Shown: positions 1 to 7,680, numbered from the stretch's first letter. The stretch is DNA of 7,869 bases from an uncultured Anaerocolumna sp. (GCA_937901695.1 CALDJN010000055.1:1-7869), one strand, 5' to 3'. Translations and numbers: made by a program. Notes: generated by a model from the letters alone, not told the origin.

Positions 1-862
1 TCAGCATATTTTGACAGGGATATCCCTTGGCGGTGCTTATGCTTTAATTGCCATTGGATATACAATGGTATATGGTATTCTCCGCCTGATAAACTTTGCC
101 CATGGTGACATATTTATGATGGCAGGTTACTTCATGATATTTTCAATGGCAAGTCTGCCATGGCAGATTGCAATACCTATTGTATGTATAGTAACAATTA
201 TATTAGGTGTTGTAATAGAGCGTGTGGCTTATAAACCACTACGAACAGCACCTCGTATGTCAATTATGATTTCAGCCATTGCTGTTTCCTATCTGTTACA
301 GAATCTGGCTACATACTTATTTACCGCACTGCCACGTGCGTATCCGGAAATACCTTTCCTTAAGAAAATATTTCATATAGGTACAGTTTCTGCCTCTTTG
401 GTTACCTTTATAACACCGGTGCTTACAGTATTATTAGTTATTGCATTAATGTTTCTGATTAACCATACAAAAGTAGGTATTGCCATTCGTGCAGTATCAA
501 AAGATTTTGAAACTGCTCAGTTAATGGGAATTCGTATTAACAAAGTAATTAGTATTGTTTTTGCCATTGGTTCCTTACTTGCTGCCATTGGTTCTATTCT
601 ATATTTTACGGATCGTATGTCGGTAACACCTTTTAGCGGAACTTTGCCAGGATTAAAATGTTTCGTAGCTGCAGTTCTTGGTGGAATTGGCAGTATTCCA
701 GGTGCAGTAGTTGGCGGATTTGTAATCGGTATCAGTGAAACTCTTTTAGTAGCCCTTGGATATTCTACTTTTAGTGATGCCTTTACCTTTGCATTATTAA
801 TAGTCATTCTGTTATTCCGTCCTACTGGTTTATTTGGCGAGAAAAACATTGATAAAGTATAG
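1..862 (+). CDS. livH: Branched-chain amino acid ABC transporter permease LivH (5' partial)
   Basis: One of the two membrane subunits that form the channel of a branched-chain amino acid importer. The frame is open to the left edge (first full codon at base 2). The residues before the TTG at base 11 (Gln-His-Ile-Leu) continue the usual LivH N-terminus, so that TTG is an internal Leu codon and the true start lies just outside the window. About 286 residues are visible, so only a handful are likely missing. Family motifs seen: ALIAIGYTMVYG followed by INFAHGD in the first membrane segments, the cytoplasmic coupling loop GIAIRAVSKDFETAQLMGI that contacts the ATPases, and GGIGSIPGAVVGG near the end. 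The sequence is strongly hydrophobic with many membrane segments. It is followed 16 nt later by livM. The substrate is inferred from family; some LivH-type permeases carry urea or other amides, but nothing here favours that. Confidence 0.93.
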   Translation, partial: QHILTGISLGGAYALIAIGYTMVYGILRLINFAHGDIFMMAGYFMIFSMASLPWQIAIPIVCIVTIILGVVIERVAYKPLRTAPRMSIMISAIAVSYLLQNLATYLFTALPRAYPEIPFLKKIFHIGTVSASLVTFITPVLTVLLVIALMFLINHTKVGIAIRAVSKDFETAQLMGIRINKVISIVFAIGSLLAAIGSILYFTDRMSVTPFSGTLPGLKCFVAAVLGGIGSIPGAVVGGFVIGISETLLVALGYSTFSDAFTFALLIVILLFRPTGLFGEKNIDKV

Positions 863-863
863 G

Positions 864-871
864 AAAGGAGG
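864..871 (+). promoter_or_regulatory. Ribosome binding site of livM
   Basis: AAAGGAGG ends 7 nt before the ATG at 879. This fixes the livM start there rather than at the in-frame ATG at 834, which lies inside livH and would add 15 residues unlike LivM. Confidence 0.9.
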
Positions 872-878
872 AGCTTGT

Positions 879-2015
879 ATGAAAAATTCAAAAAAGGTAA
901 CATATTCAATTATTTTAGCAGCAATCATTCTTGCCTTCCTATTCTTTCTGGAAGCCAACAAGGCAAATTATGGTATGGCATATACCGTACTTACTAAAGG
1001 TGCCATTTTAGCAGTTGTTGCAGTTTCCATGAACTTAGTAACCGGTTTCACCGGTTTATTCTCCTTAGGTCAGGCAGGGTTTATGGCAATAGGTGCATAT
1101 ATTACTGCTATATTCTTAATTCCGACAGATACCATACAAGATGTATATTACATAAGTGGTGTATCACCGGCAATTATCAATTTTAAAGGCTTTTTAGATT
1201 CTACTCCCGGCTGGATTCAGGCACTTGCCCCATATATCGCTTTAATTGTTGGTGGTTTGGCAGCAGCACTACTTGCAGCCTTAATCGGAATTCCTGTTCT
1301 TAGATTAAAAAGCGATTATCTTGCCATAGCAACATTAGGTTTCTCTGAAATCGTGCGTGCTATTATATCAAGTCCACAATTAGATACCATTACAAATGGT
1401 TCCTATGGTTTGAAGAAAATTCAAGGCTTCTCTTCCATTATACAAACCTTTGTTATCGCTGGAGTTTGCATAACATTAATGGTATTATTAATCCGAAGTA
1501 CTTATGGAAGGGCATTTAAAGCCATCCGAGAGGATGAAACAGCTGCGGAAGCTATGGGTATTAATCTTTTTAAACATAAAGAGTTATCCTTCGTAATCGG
1601 CTCCTTTTTCTCAGGTGTCAGCGGTGGTATGCTTGCCATGTTCATGCGTTCTATCGATACTAAAACTTTTAGTGTTTCCCTAACCTATGACATTCTGTTA
1701 ATTGTTGTTATCGGTGGAATTGGCAGTGTGACAGGCAGCGTAATTTCAGCACTTTTAGTAACGGTAAGTAAAGAATGGTGGTTACGTTTCTTTGATAACC
1801 CTCTTTATATTGGAAACTTCCAGGTACCATTTTTCCGCACCGGTTTCCGTATGGTTGTCTTCTCTATCATCCTGCTGGTTGTGGTACTTTTTTACCAAAG
1901 AGGAATTATGGGTAAGAATGAATTTTCTTGGGATAAAATTGGAAATAATTTTACAAGATTTAAAGGTTTCATCGCGAAAAAAGCCTCTAAAGGAGGTTCT
2001 GACCATGCCAAATAG
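879..2015 (+). CDS. livM: Branched-chain amino acid ABC transporter permease LivM
   Basis: Second membrane subunit of the importer, expected to pair with LivH. It has 378 residues from the ATG with the AAAGGAGG site. Diagnostic segments: N-L-V-T-G-F-T-G (52-59) running into LFSLGQAGFMAIGAY (60-74), RLKSDYLAIATLGF (142-155), the coupling loop GRAFKAIREDETAAEAMGIN (210-229) that docks on the ATPases, and GGIGSVTGS (279-287). Hydrophobic stretches are spread over residues 8-25, 40-80, 115-140, 187-206, 236-256, 270-297 and 324-340, as expected for a multi-span permease. The C-terminal 35 or so residues are basic and hydrophilic, and so probably cytoplasmic. Its last 11 nt overlap livG, and the livG ribosome site lies within its coding sequence, so translation of the two is probably coupled. 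Confidence 0.95.
   Translation: MKNSKKVTYSIILAAIILAFLFFLEANKANYGMAYTVLTKGAILAVVAVSMNLVTGFTGLFSLGQAGFMAIGAYITAIFLIPTDTIQDVYYISGVSPAIINFKGFLDSTPGWIQALAPYIALIVGGLAAALLAALIGIPVLRLKSDYLAIATLGFSEIVRAIISSPQLDTITNGSYGLKKIQGFSSIIQTFVIAGVCITLMVLLIRSTYGRAFKAIREDETAAEAMGINLFKHKELSFVIGSFFSGVSGGMLAMFMRSIDTKTFSVSLTYDILLIVVIGGIGSVTGSVISALLVTVSKEWWLRFFDNPLYIGNFQVPFFRTGFRMVVFSIILLVVVLFYQRGIMGKNEFSWDKIGNNFTRFKGFIAKKASKGGSDHAK
1988..1996 (+). promoter_or_regulatory. Ribosome binding site of livG, inside livM
   Basis: TAAAGGAGG ends 8 nt before the ATG at 2005. It decides the livG start. The same frame is open upstream to 1792, but that extension lies in the livM coding sequence and encodes no ATPase-like residues. 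Confidence 0.9.
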
Positions 2016-2853
2016 TATATTAAGATTAGAAGATATCACCATGCAGTTTGGTGGTGTTGTAGCCGTAGATAATTTATCGCTAGAAGTAAATCAGAATGAG
2101 ATTGTTTCCTTAATTGGTCCAAACGGCGCTGGAAAAACGACAGCATTTAATGTAGTTACCGGTGTTTATGCACCAACCAACGGAGCCATATATTTTAAAG
2201 ACAACATGATAACCAGTAACTATCCAAAAGGTTCCATGAAGAAATCATATGTAGGTCAGAATAATGGAAAATACACTACCAGAATGGAGAAAAAGCCAGA
2301 TCAGATTACAAAACTTGGCGTAGCCCGAACTTTTCAAAATATCAGGCTGTTTAAAGATTTGACTGCTTTTGAAAATGTTCTTATTGCAAAACACATGAGG
2401 GCAAAAGCCAATTTTCTTTCTGCAACACTTTGCCTGAATCATAAAGAGGAACGTACGATGCGTGAGGAAACCTTGGAGTTACTTGATATTCTTGGATTAA
2501 CCAATGTAAAAGATGAAAAAGCAAGTTCTCTTCCTTACGGTCAGCAAAGACACTTAGAAATTGCCCGTGCTCTTGCTACAAAACCAGAGCTTTTATTACT
2601 GGATGAACCTGCTGCCGGAATGAATCCACAAGAAACCGATGAATTAACTGCTTTCATTTATGATATACGTTCCAAATTCAACTTAACCGTTTTTATGATT
2701 GAACATCATATGGATTTGGTTATGGAAATTTCCGACCGTATCTATGTTTTAGACTTTGGAAAATTAATTGCTTCCGGAATTCCGGAGAAAGTTCAGAATA
2801 ATCAAAGAGTAATTGATGCATATTTGGGGGTACAGGAAGATGATGAAGAATAA
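2005..2853 (+). CDS. livG: Branched-chain amino acid ABC transporter ATP-binding protein LivG
   Basis: One of the two cytoplasmic ATPases that power the importer. It has 282 residues from the ATG at 2005. Motifs: Walker A GPNGAGKT (38-45), Q-loop TFQNIRLF with Gln111, signature LPYGQQR (177-183; the LPYGQ form is usual in LivG), Walker B LLLLDEP with Asp200 and catalytic Glu201, D-loop AAGMN (203-207), and switch His234 in IEHHMD. The protein is longer than the roughly 255 residues usual for LivG. The extra length is an insertion of about 25 residues around positions 70-97, between the first strands after Walker A and the ITKLGVARTFQ segment; it is rich in Lys, Tyr, Gly and Asn. All catalytic motifs are intact, so it should be active. 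It overlaps livM by 11 nt and livF by 14 nt. Confidence 0.95.
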   Translation: MPNSILRLEDITMQFGGVVAVDNLSLEVNQNEIVSLIGPNGAGKTTAFNVVTGVYAPTNGAIYFKDNMITSNYPKGSMKKSYVGQNNGKYTTRMEKKPDQITKLGVARTFQNIRLFKDLTAFENVLIAKHMRAKANFLSATLCLNHKEERTMREETLELLDILGLTNVKDEKASSLPYGQQRHLEIARALATKPELLLLDEPAAGMNPQETDELTAFIYDIRSKFNLTVFMIEHHMDLVMEISDRIYVLDFGKLIASGIPEKVQNNQRVIDAYLGVQEDDEE

Positions 2854-3565
2854 CTTATTAACAATTGAAAATCTATGTGTATCCTATGGTGGTATTAAAG
2901 CTGTAAAAGGAATTAGCCTTACGGTACCAGAAGGTGATATTGTTACATTAATTGGTGCTAATGGTGCAGGAAAAAGTACTATTCTTCGTACCATATCCGG
3001 GCTGGTAAAGCCAGAAAGCGGCAAAATTACTTATAACGGCGAAGACGTAACAGGAGTTCAAACTACTACTCTTGTAGAAAAAGGAATCACTTTAGTACCG
3101 GAAGGACGCCGGGTATTCCCCAATCTAACCGTTTTAGAAAATCTAAAGATTGGTGCTTATTTAAGAAAAGACAACCTGGAAGAAGATATTCTTAGAATAT
3201 ATAAACTATTTCCCAGACTGGAGGAACGTTCCTGGCAGCTAGCTGGAACATTATCCGGTGGTGAGCAGCAAATGTTAGCAGTAGGTCGTGCCCTTATGAG
3301 CAGACCAAAACTTATCATGATGGATGAACCCTCCCTTGGACTTGCACCCATTATCGTAAATGAAATCATGAGCATTATTAAAACAATTAATAAGGAAGGT
3401 GTAACCATCCTTTTAGTAGAGCAAAATGCAAATCTTGCCCTAAGAATTGCCCATCATGGTTACGTATGCGAAACTGGTAATATTACCATGGAAGGTACCG
3501 GTGCGGAGCTTTTAAATGATGAAACAGTTAAGGCTGCCTATCTTGGAAAAGCTAAGAAAAAATAA
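2840..3565 (+). CDS. livF: Branched-chain amino acid ABC transporter ATP-binding protein LivF
   Basis: Second ATPase of the importer, expected to work as a heterodimer with LivG. It has 241 residues from the ATG at 2840. Motifs: Walker A GANGAGKS (39-46), the LivF-type VPEGRRVFPNLTV (86-98) where most ABC proteins have a Q-loop glutamine, signature LSGGEQQ (138-144), Walker B LIMMDEP (158-164) with Glu163, and LLVEQNANLA (191-200), in which Gln195 replaces the usual switch histidine, as is normal for LivF. The C-terminus AAYLGKAKKK matches the family ending. Two adjacent ATGs (2840 and 2843) are possible: a GGGGG at 2826-2830 suits the first and AGGA at 2834-2837 suits the second, and the difference is one Met. 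It is the last gene of the operon, overlapping livG by 14 nt. Confidence 0.95.
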   Translation: MMKNNLLTIENLCVSYGGIKAVKGISLTVPEGDIVTLIGANGAGKSTILRTISGLVKPESGKITYNGEDVTGVQTTTLVEKGITLVPEGRRVFPNLTVLENLKIGAYLRKDNLEEDILRIYKLFPRLEERSWQLAGTLSGGEQQMLAVGRALMSRPKLIMMDEPSLGLAPIIVNEIMSIIKTINKEGVTILLVEQNANLALRIAHHGYVCETGNITMEGTGAELLNDETVKAAYLGKAKKK

Positions 3566-3573
3566 AATAGATT

Positions 3574-3622
3574 AAAAAATATCCTCTCTTATAATATTAT
3601 CTATACTGAAAGGATATTTTTT
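3574..3622. terminator. Probable bidirectional terminator between livF and the facing membrane-protein gene
   Basis: AAAAAATATCCT (3574-3585) is perfectly complementary to AGGATATTTTTT (3611-3622), 9 nt after the livF stop. Each strand ends the stem in a run of six T, so the hairpin could stop transcription from either side. The loop of 25 nt is long and the stem AT-rich, which makes it weaker than a classic terminator. Confidence 0.6.
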
Positions 3623-3635
3623 ATTGTCTTGGAAT

Positions 3636-3669
3636 ATATATTGAAAATACATTTTTTATTTCAATATAT
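3636..3669. repeat. AT-rich inverted repeat in the convergent intergenic region
   Basis: ATATATTGAAA (3636-3646) pairs exactly with TTTCAATATAT (3659-3669) around a 12-nt loop containing six T. It sits between two facing genes and may be a second, weak termination hairpin. In sequence this rich in A and T it could also be chance. The rest of 3566-3754 shows no gene. Confidence 0.35.
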
Positions 3670-3754
3670 TAAATAATTTAGATAATTTAATTTTAAATTA
3701 TTCAATAATGCTCTACTAATACTCTTAAAAAAATACCTCAGTATATTTAATCTT

Positions 3755-4255
3755 TTAAAAATACCGTATTTTTTTTAATCTACTAAAAATAAAACTTAGA
3801 AAATAAGAGTATATGATAATATAAATTATGGAAAAGCATAGCAGAATAGCTAATTGTATTATTATATTCCCAGGAATTTTTCCTCCGAAAACTGGGATAC
3901 CAATTCCATAATTCATAATACATAATGTTATAGTTAGAATAAAGGAACTTATTATCCAAATAATACTCTTTCTTTTAGTATAGTAATTACAGATACCAAG
4001 GGACAATCCAATAATACCATTTGTACACAGGAAAAATAGCCCTTCATGAACGGTAAAAAACATAATAATAACGCTTGCAACAATATAAGATAGAATACCT
4101 ATTTGGGGATTAATTCTTGAAATAATATAAATAGGAAGCCCACTAAAAATAGTTAATAACACTAGCATTTCCGATAAGAAGTATGGCATTAATTGAAACA
4201 AAGCTGCTATCGCTGCTAGTAATGCCCCTAGAACAATAATTCTCGTTTTATTCAA
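3755..4255 (-). CDS. Small multi-pass membrane protein, YybS/ECF S-component-like, substrate unknown
   Basis: A 166-residue integral membrane protein with about five or six hydrophobic spans (roughly 5-22, 28-46, 51-68, 71-90, 97-118, 130-158) and a basic C-terminus (RLKKIRYF). The N-terminus, a short basic patch then VLGALLAAIAALFQLMP, resembles the first helix of ECF-transporter S components and of YybS/DUF2232-type proteins. This is recalled resemblance only. Other visible features are SRINPQIG (46-53), TVHEGLFFLCTNGIIGLSLG (68-87) and NYGIGIPVFGGKIPG (115-129), all Gly/Pro-rich turns between helices. The start chosen is the TTG at 4255, because GGAGG lies 6 nt upstream. The frame continues to another TTG at 4273, but that extension would contain the ribosome site itself. 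No ECF ATPase or T-component gene is adjacent, so a shared-module transporter is possible but unproven. It could equally be an uncharacterised membrane protein of other function. Confidence 0.75.
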   Translation of the reverse strand: MNKTRIIVLGALLAAIAALFQLMPYFLSEMLVLLTIFSGLPIYIISRINPQIGILSYIVASVIIMFFTVHEGLFFLCTNGIIGLSLGICNYYTKRKSIIWIISSFILTITLCIMNYGIGIPVFGGKIPGNIIIQLAILLCFSIIYIIIYSYFLSFIFSRLKKIRYF

Positions 4256-4261
4256 AATATT

Positions 4262-4266
4262 CCTCC
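4262..4266 (-). promoter_or_regulatory. Ribosome binding site deciding a TTG start
   Basis: On the minus strand GGAGG is followed by six nt (AATATT) and then the TTG at 4255-4253. This supports a start seven codons... that is, six codons inside the longest open frame (which begins at 4273), and makes the upstream TTG unlikely. Confidence 0.75.
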
Positions 4267-4308
4267 GTGTCAATGATTACCATGCATAGTCAAATTTACA
4301 AATCACTC

Positions 4309-4405
4309 AAGAAACTCATGCAATTGGAAACTTTACTGTTAATTAATATTATATGAATTAGCACTTTATTAAATGATTATAAATGAAACTACCAATGGAA
4401 ATTGG
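4309..4405. repeat. Pair of imperfect repeats in the leader of the membrane-protein gene
   Basis: On the + strand, 4309-4330 and 4382-4401 share the blocks GAAACT and CAAT(T)GGAAA in the same order, about 73 bp apart. The second copy also ends in a small palindrome, CCAAT-GGAA-ATTGG (4392-4405). Such repeated subterminal blocks are seen at ends of some insertion sequences, IS21 family included, but no transposase fragment is present. The 4256-4442 stretch otherwise holds only the leader of the minus-strand membrane gene. A TATAAT at 4353-4348 (minus strand) is a possible -10, but it has no convincing -35. I recognised no riboswitch. Confidence 0.4.
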
Positions 4406-4440
4406 ATACCCACGTTGGACATTACCCCACCTCTTTTTAA

Positions 4441-4475
4441 TAAAAATAAGGGAATAAAAAACATTCCCTTATTTT
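4441..4475 (-). terminator. Intrinsic terminator of the M16 peptidase gene
   Basis: A perfect 13-bp stem: AAAATAAGGGAAT (4443-4455) and ATTCCCTTATTTT (4463-4475) around a 7-nt loop. Read on the minus strand the hairpin ends in TTATTTTTATT. It begins 46 nt after the peptidase stop codon. It should separate the peptidase transcript from the downstream membrane-protein gene on the same strand, so the two are probably not one operon. Confidence 0.9.
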
Positions 4476-4521
4476 AAAACTTCTAGTATAAAATTATATT
4501 AATTAAGATATCAGTATTCGA

Positions 4522-7500
4522 TTACTTCAAAGTTATAACAGAATCAAACATATCTTTATTTGCTTCAATATCACTTGGTGAAGCAACTATAACATAATTA
4601 AAGTTGTCATTTAATTTTCCCATATATCCTGCATAAGTATCTATATCTGCAATGCCTGACTCTTTAATTTCCGTTAAACTGTTTATCCTATCTTGGGTTG
4701 TAAAACCCTGTACATGATAAACTAATGAAATATAAGCATCGGCTAATTCATTAACACTTTGACTTGCAGCCGCATAGGCGGAAAGTTTATAACTTTCCAA
4801 TGTTTCGTCTGTTATGTAAGGTGTTACGGATTTAAGAAATTCATCAGTTGCCCCTATGGTCTTCATGGAATTCACATAGTTATTATCTCTAAAGGTATAT
4901 ACAAGATAGTTATTGCCCATCATGGAAGCGGAAACACCATATGCTCCTCCCTTTAATCGAATTTCAGGAGTAAGTAATAAATTGTTCAACATATTGATAA
5001 TTACATTGGCTTTGCCACTTTGAGGAACATTACTTTCTGATAAAGAAGTATTAACACATACATATTGAACGGTTGAATTAATGGTCAGGGCTTCTCTTTT
5101 AGCAGGCTTTGGTAAGGAATATACTGCTTTTTCATATTTAACATCCGGCAGTTTACCAGTTAAACCGGTTACAGAAGTTTTAAATGCGCTTTGAGCACTT
5201 TCATCTCCAGCAAATAATATATCTAAATTATTTTTATTAAATGCTTTTGTACGAACATCTGCGATTTTTTTTGCCACATCCGCAGGATTGGCTGCTAATT
5301 GTTTTTCTATTTGTAATATAAAATTATAATAATCCAATCCATTTAAATAATTAGAATATCTGTATAATGGACTTGTATATGCCATACTTCTTAATACAGC
5401 AAGGTTTAAAGGCTCCGCAAATTGATACTGAAAATTTGCTTTTACATTTGCTATGGTACGGGTTCCATATTTAGCTATATCTGATACTTTAGAATTCAAA
5501 AGTACATCGGATACTAAATCATTGGTATCCGCATATTCATCTGCAAAACTATAATAATTTACTGTAAATACCGGATGTGCTGAAGTATCATTCTTATCAT
5601 CCATCATTGCTGAAGTAGAAGTTGAAATAGAATTAGCCTTAAGTGCAATTTCATTTAAAACTTGACTTTCGGTTCTATTGGTAGTAGCCATACCATTACC
5701 CATCATGTCGCTGTAGAATTGTAAGTACAAAAGTTCTTCTGGGGTCAGATGGCTTAAATCAAAGTTTAAGGCAACAGAACTTATTTTGTCAATATCTGCA
5801 TTAGCAGTTAATAGACGTGCTCCATCTACGGTTGTTTCTTTAATATCTCTTTTCTTTAATTCTACGTTAATATCTTTTAAATTAACTGCTCTTAATGATT
5901 TAAGTACCTCAGCTGGGGTTTCCCCACTGTTCCATTTATTAAAATCTGCAGTTTTTTTCACAAGCGTATTGATTGCTTTCTTTGACATAGACGCTTTTTT
6001 CTCAGCAAGCTCTTTAGTTACAGCTTTCTGATTCGTCTCAAGTAATCCAGCCTTTGGTGTTGTAACAGTAAGTGCAGCTGATTTATTTTTAATTATGTAT
6101 TTTTCAATTGCATTTTCCAGAACTTTTTTATCTAGTTTATTCACTAATTTTACATAATAGCTGTTAATATCTACGAAAGGATTGCCAGTCAAGTTATCAA
6201 ATAAACTAGCTGTTATCATTTTATTTACAGCACTGCTTTGATCGCTTCCTAATGCTTCCTGAAATTCAATGGCACGTAAAGAGGATTTAACCAGCTCAGT
6301 ATCTAATCCTTCTTTCACTACCTTTTTCAGTTCTTTCATTACCAAATGATAAAACTCATTACTCTTAGATGGATTCCCGTTATTAGCTATAAAATGAATG
6401 GTTGGCTGGTAAGTCGTAGAATCCAATGAAATACTATAAGATTCACCTATTTTACTTTCCATCAATGCCTGCTTAAAGCTGGAATTTTCCAAGTTTAGCA
6501 AGGATATGGCTGTGCTTAAATCAACGTAGTTATCTATTCCTAATTTTTTAATATCCTCAGTTGCAAATGTAAGATCAATAACAGATTTATTCTTTGTATC
6601 TGTTCCTGCTGCAACCGGCGTCGTATAGGATTTTTTAGATAGTTTTTTAAATGGTTTCTGAGTACCTCTGTCTATAGTTATTTTTTTCTTATTATAAGAA
6701 GATAAATAATTCTCATCTACCATTTTTAAAAATGCTTCGTAATCAACATCACCATATAGTACCATAAAGCTGTTGGATGGATGATAATTCTTTTTATAAG
6801 TATTCATTAATTCCTCGTAAGTTAAAGTACGGATATCACTTGGATTTCCCCCTGAAATATTACCTTGATTGCTATTTGGGAAAATAGCCTTTTTAGCATT
6901 ATTCATTGCAGAGGATTCAATGCTGCTCATATTTCCTTGCATTTCATTATATACAATACCGTTATAGGCTAAATTAGAATCTGCATCCTTCAATTCATAA
7001 CGCAAACCTTCTCTTTCAAATATTCTTGCATCTGATAATAATAATGGATTAAATACTGCATCCAGATAAATATCAGCTGATTTAAAGAGTTGTTTCTCAT
7101 TAGCAGAACAGATTGGATACATAGTCATGTTCTGAAATGTAAATGCATTAACAAAAGAAACATATGTAGTATTAGTTACATCGAAAATGATGTTATTACT
7201 AGGATATTTTTTACTTCCGCCCAGAACGGAATGTTCAATAATATGGTTAATGCCCTTATCATTGTCTGCAGGAGTATTAAACTTAATTGAAAATCCACGA
7301 TTTATATCGCTGTTCTTAACAACCAATAATTTTGCTCCTGTCTTTACATGTTCAAATAAAATTTCATCCGATTTAGTTGATGAATCATAAGTGGTTTGCT
7401 TTACTTTAAAACCATGAATCTCATCACCTATCTTAGGTATCCCGGTTGCTGCTGCAGATACCATTTTAGATGAACCTAAAACAGTTGTCATAAGTAAACA

Positions 7501-7536
7501 TATAGCAGCGACTAAAAATAATATTCTTTTTTTCAT
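4522..7536 (-). CDS. Secreted M16C zinc metallopeptidase (PreP/Hyp1-like, insulinase family)
   Basis: A 1004-residue zinc peptidase predicted to be exported. The signal peptide has a MKKR start, a hydrophobic core at about 5-21, and a probable signal-peptidase I site after VSA (residue 28). There is no lipobox cysteine, LPXTG, S-layer motif or other anchor, so it is probably released or loosely held at the surface. Catalytic features: inverted zinc motif HIIEH (His98, Glu101, His102) and distal ligand Glu198 in GIVYNEMQG, 97 residues after Glu101 as expected for M16C. The substrate-strand segment is VNAFTFQNMTMYP (129-141), and the C-terminal Arg860/Tyr866 pair lies in RLKGGAYG. The four-lobe layout is N-terminal M16 domain (about 60-230), inactive M16 domain (about 235-470), M16C-associated helical linker (about 500-760, with the conserved Trp at 535), then the C-terminal pair. 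Family members degrade unstructured peptides inside a closed chamber. Many bacterial relatives lack a signal peptide. The start has AAGGA 9 nt upstream. The substrate is unknown. Confidence 0.93.
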   Translation of the reverse strand: MKKRILFLVAAICLLMTTVLGSSKMVSAAATGIPKIGDEIHGFKVKQTTYDSSTKSDEILFEHVKTGAKLLVVKNSDINRGFSIKFNTPADNDKGINHIIEHSVLGGSKKYPSNNIIFDVTNTTYVSFVNAFTFQNMTMYPICSANEKQLFKSADIYLDAVFNPLLLSDARIFEREGLRYELKDADSNLAYNGIVYNEMQGNMSSIESSAMNNAKKAIFPNSNQGNISGGNPSDIRTLTYEELMNTYKKNYHPSNSFMVLYGDVDYEAFLKMVDENYLSSYNKKKITIDRGTQKPFKKLSKKSYTTPVAAGTDTKNKSVIDLTFATEDIKKLGIDNYVDLSTAISLLNLENSSFKQALMESKIGESYSISLDSTTYQPTIHFIANNGNPSKSNEFYHLVMKELKKVVKEGLDTELVKSSLRAIEFQEALGSDQSSAVNKMITASLFDNLTGNPFVDINSYYVKLVNKLDKKVLENAIEKYIIKNKSAALTVTTPKAGLLETNQKAVTKELAEKKASMSKKAINTLVKKTADFNKWNSGETPAEVLKSLRAVNLKDINVELKKRDIKETTVDGARLLTANADIDKISSVALNFDLSHLTPEELLYLQFYSDMMGNGMATTNRTESQVLNEIALKANSISTSTSAMMDDKNDTSAHPVFTVNYYSFADEYADTNDLVSDVLLNSKVSDIAKYGTRTIANVKANFQYQFAEPLNLAVLRSMAYTSPLYRYSNYLNGLDYYNFILQIEKQLAANPADVAKKIADVRTKAFNKNNLDILFAGDESAQSAFKTSVTGLTGKLPDVKYEKAVYSLPKPAKREALTINSTVQYVCVNTSLSESNVPQSGKANVIINMLNNLLLTPEIRLKGGAYGVSASMMGNNYLVYTFRDNNYVNSMKTIGATDEFLKSVTPYITDETLESYKLSAYAAASQSVNELADAYISLVYHVQGFTTQDRINSLTEIKESGIADIDTYAGYMGKLNDNFNYVIVASPSDIEANKDMFDSVITLK

Positions 7537-7545
7537 TTTTTCCCA

Positions 7546-7550
7546 TCCTT
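7546..7550 (-). promoter_or_regulatory. Ribosome binding site of the M16 peptidase
   Basis: On the minus strand AAGGA, continuing as TGGGAAAAA, lies 9 nt before the ATG at 7536. An ATG embedded in this stretch is out of frame with the peptidase. I found no convincing -10/-35 pair for this gene; TAGAAT at 7617-7612 is the best -10-like match and lacks a -35. Confidence 0.75.
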
Positions 7551-7625
7551 TTTGTATTTATTTTATCTTTGCAGTAATAAAAATTCAAAATGCAAAGACC
7601 TAATATGCTATATTCTACCAAACTT

Positions 7626-7680
7626 ACCTTTCATAAACCTTAAGATTACCTTAACATTCCATTAAAATCTCTTTATAAAA
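7626..7680 (+). promoter_or_regulatory. 11-bp phased direct repeats, PhoB/PhoP-box-like operator
   Basis: Consecutive 11-bp units ACCTTTCATAA (7626), ACCTTAAGATT (7637), ACCTTAACATT (7648), CCATTAAAATC (7659) and TCTTTATAAAA (7670). The second and third differ at one base, and TTAAGA, TTAACA, TTAAAA and TTATAA recur exactly every 11 bp. OmpR/PhoB-family response regulators bind direct repeats of this spacing, and clostridial and Bacillus PhoP sites use TTAACA-like half-sites. The array ends 10 bp before a TATAAT, the spacing known for PhoB-activated promoters. It would drive a gene to the right of the window. The regulator's identity is inferred. Confidence 0.5.

Noticed and set aside
517..909. 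Minus-strand open frame of 130 residues opposite livH
   Set aside because: Antisense shadow of a conserved permease gene with no motif of its own. The minus-strand frames within livM-livF (1782-2042, 2245-2442, 3157-3408) are rejected on the same grounds.
1792..2004. N-terminal extension of LivG by 71 residues
   Set aside because: It overlaps livM coding sequence, has no ATPase-like content, and the AAAGGAGG site points to the ATG at 2005.
3757..3776. Hairpin AAAAAT/ATTTTT at the end of the membrane-protein gene
   Set aside because: It lies within the last codons and is only A/T pairs; it is more likely low-complexity sequence than a terminator.
4256..4442. Riboswitch in the leader of the membrane-protein gene
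   Set aside because: S-component genes often have one, but I could not find conserved core elements of TPP, cobalamin, preQ1 or similar classes, nor a terminator hairpin before the ribosome site.
4759..4956. Plus-strand open frame of 65 residues inside the peptidase gene
   Set aside because: It is antisense to a well-conserved coding region and has no ribosome site or recognisable motif. The same holds for the plus-strand frames at 5786-6031, 7090-7290 and 7187-7390.
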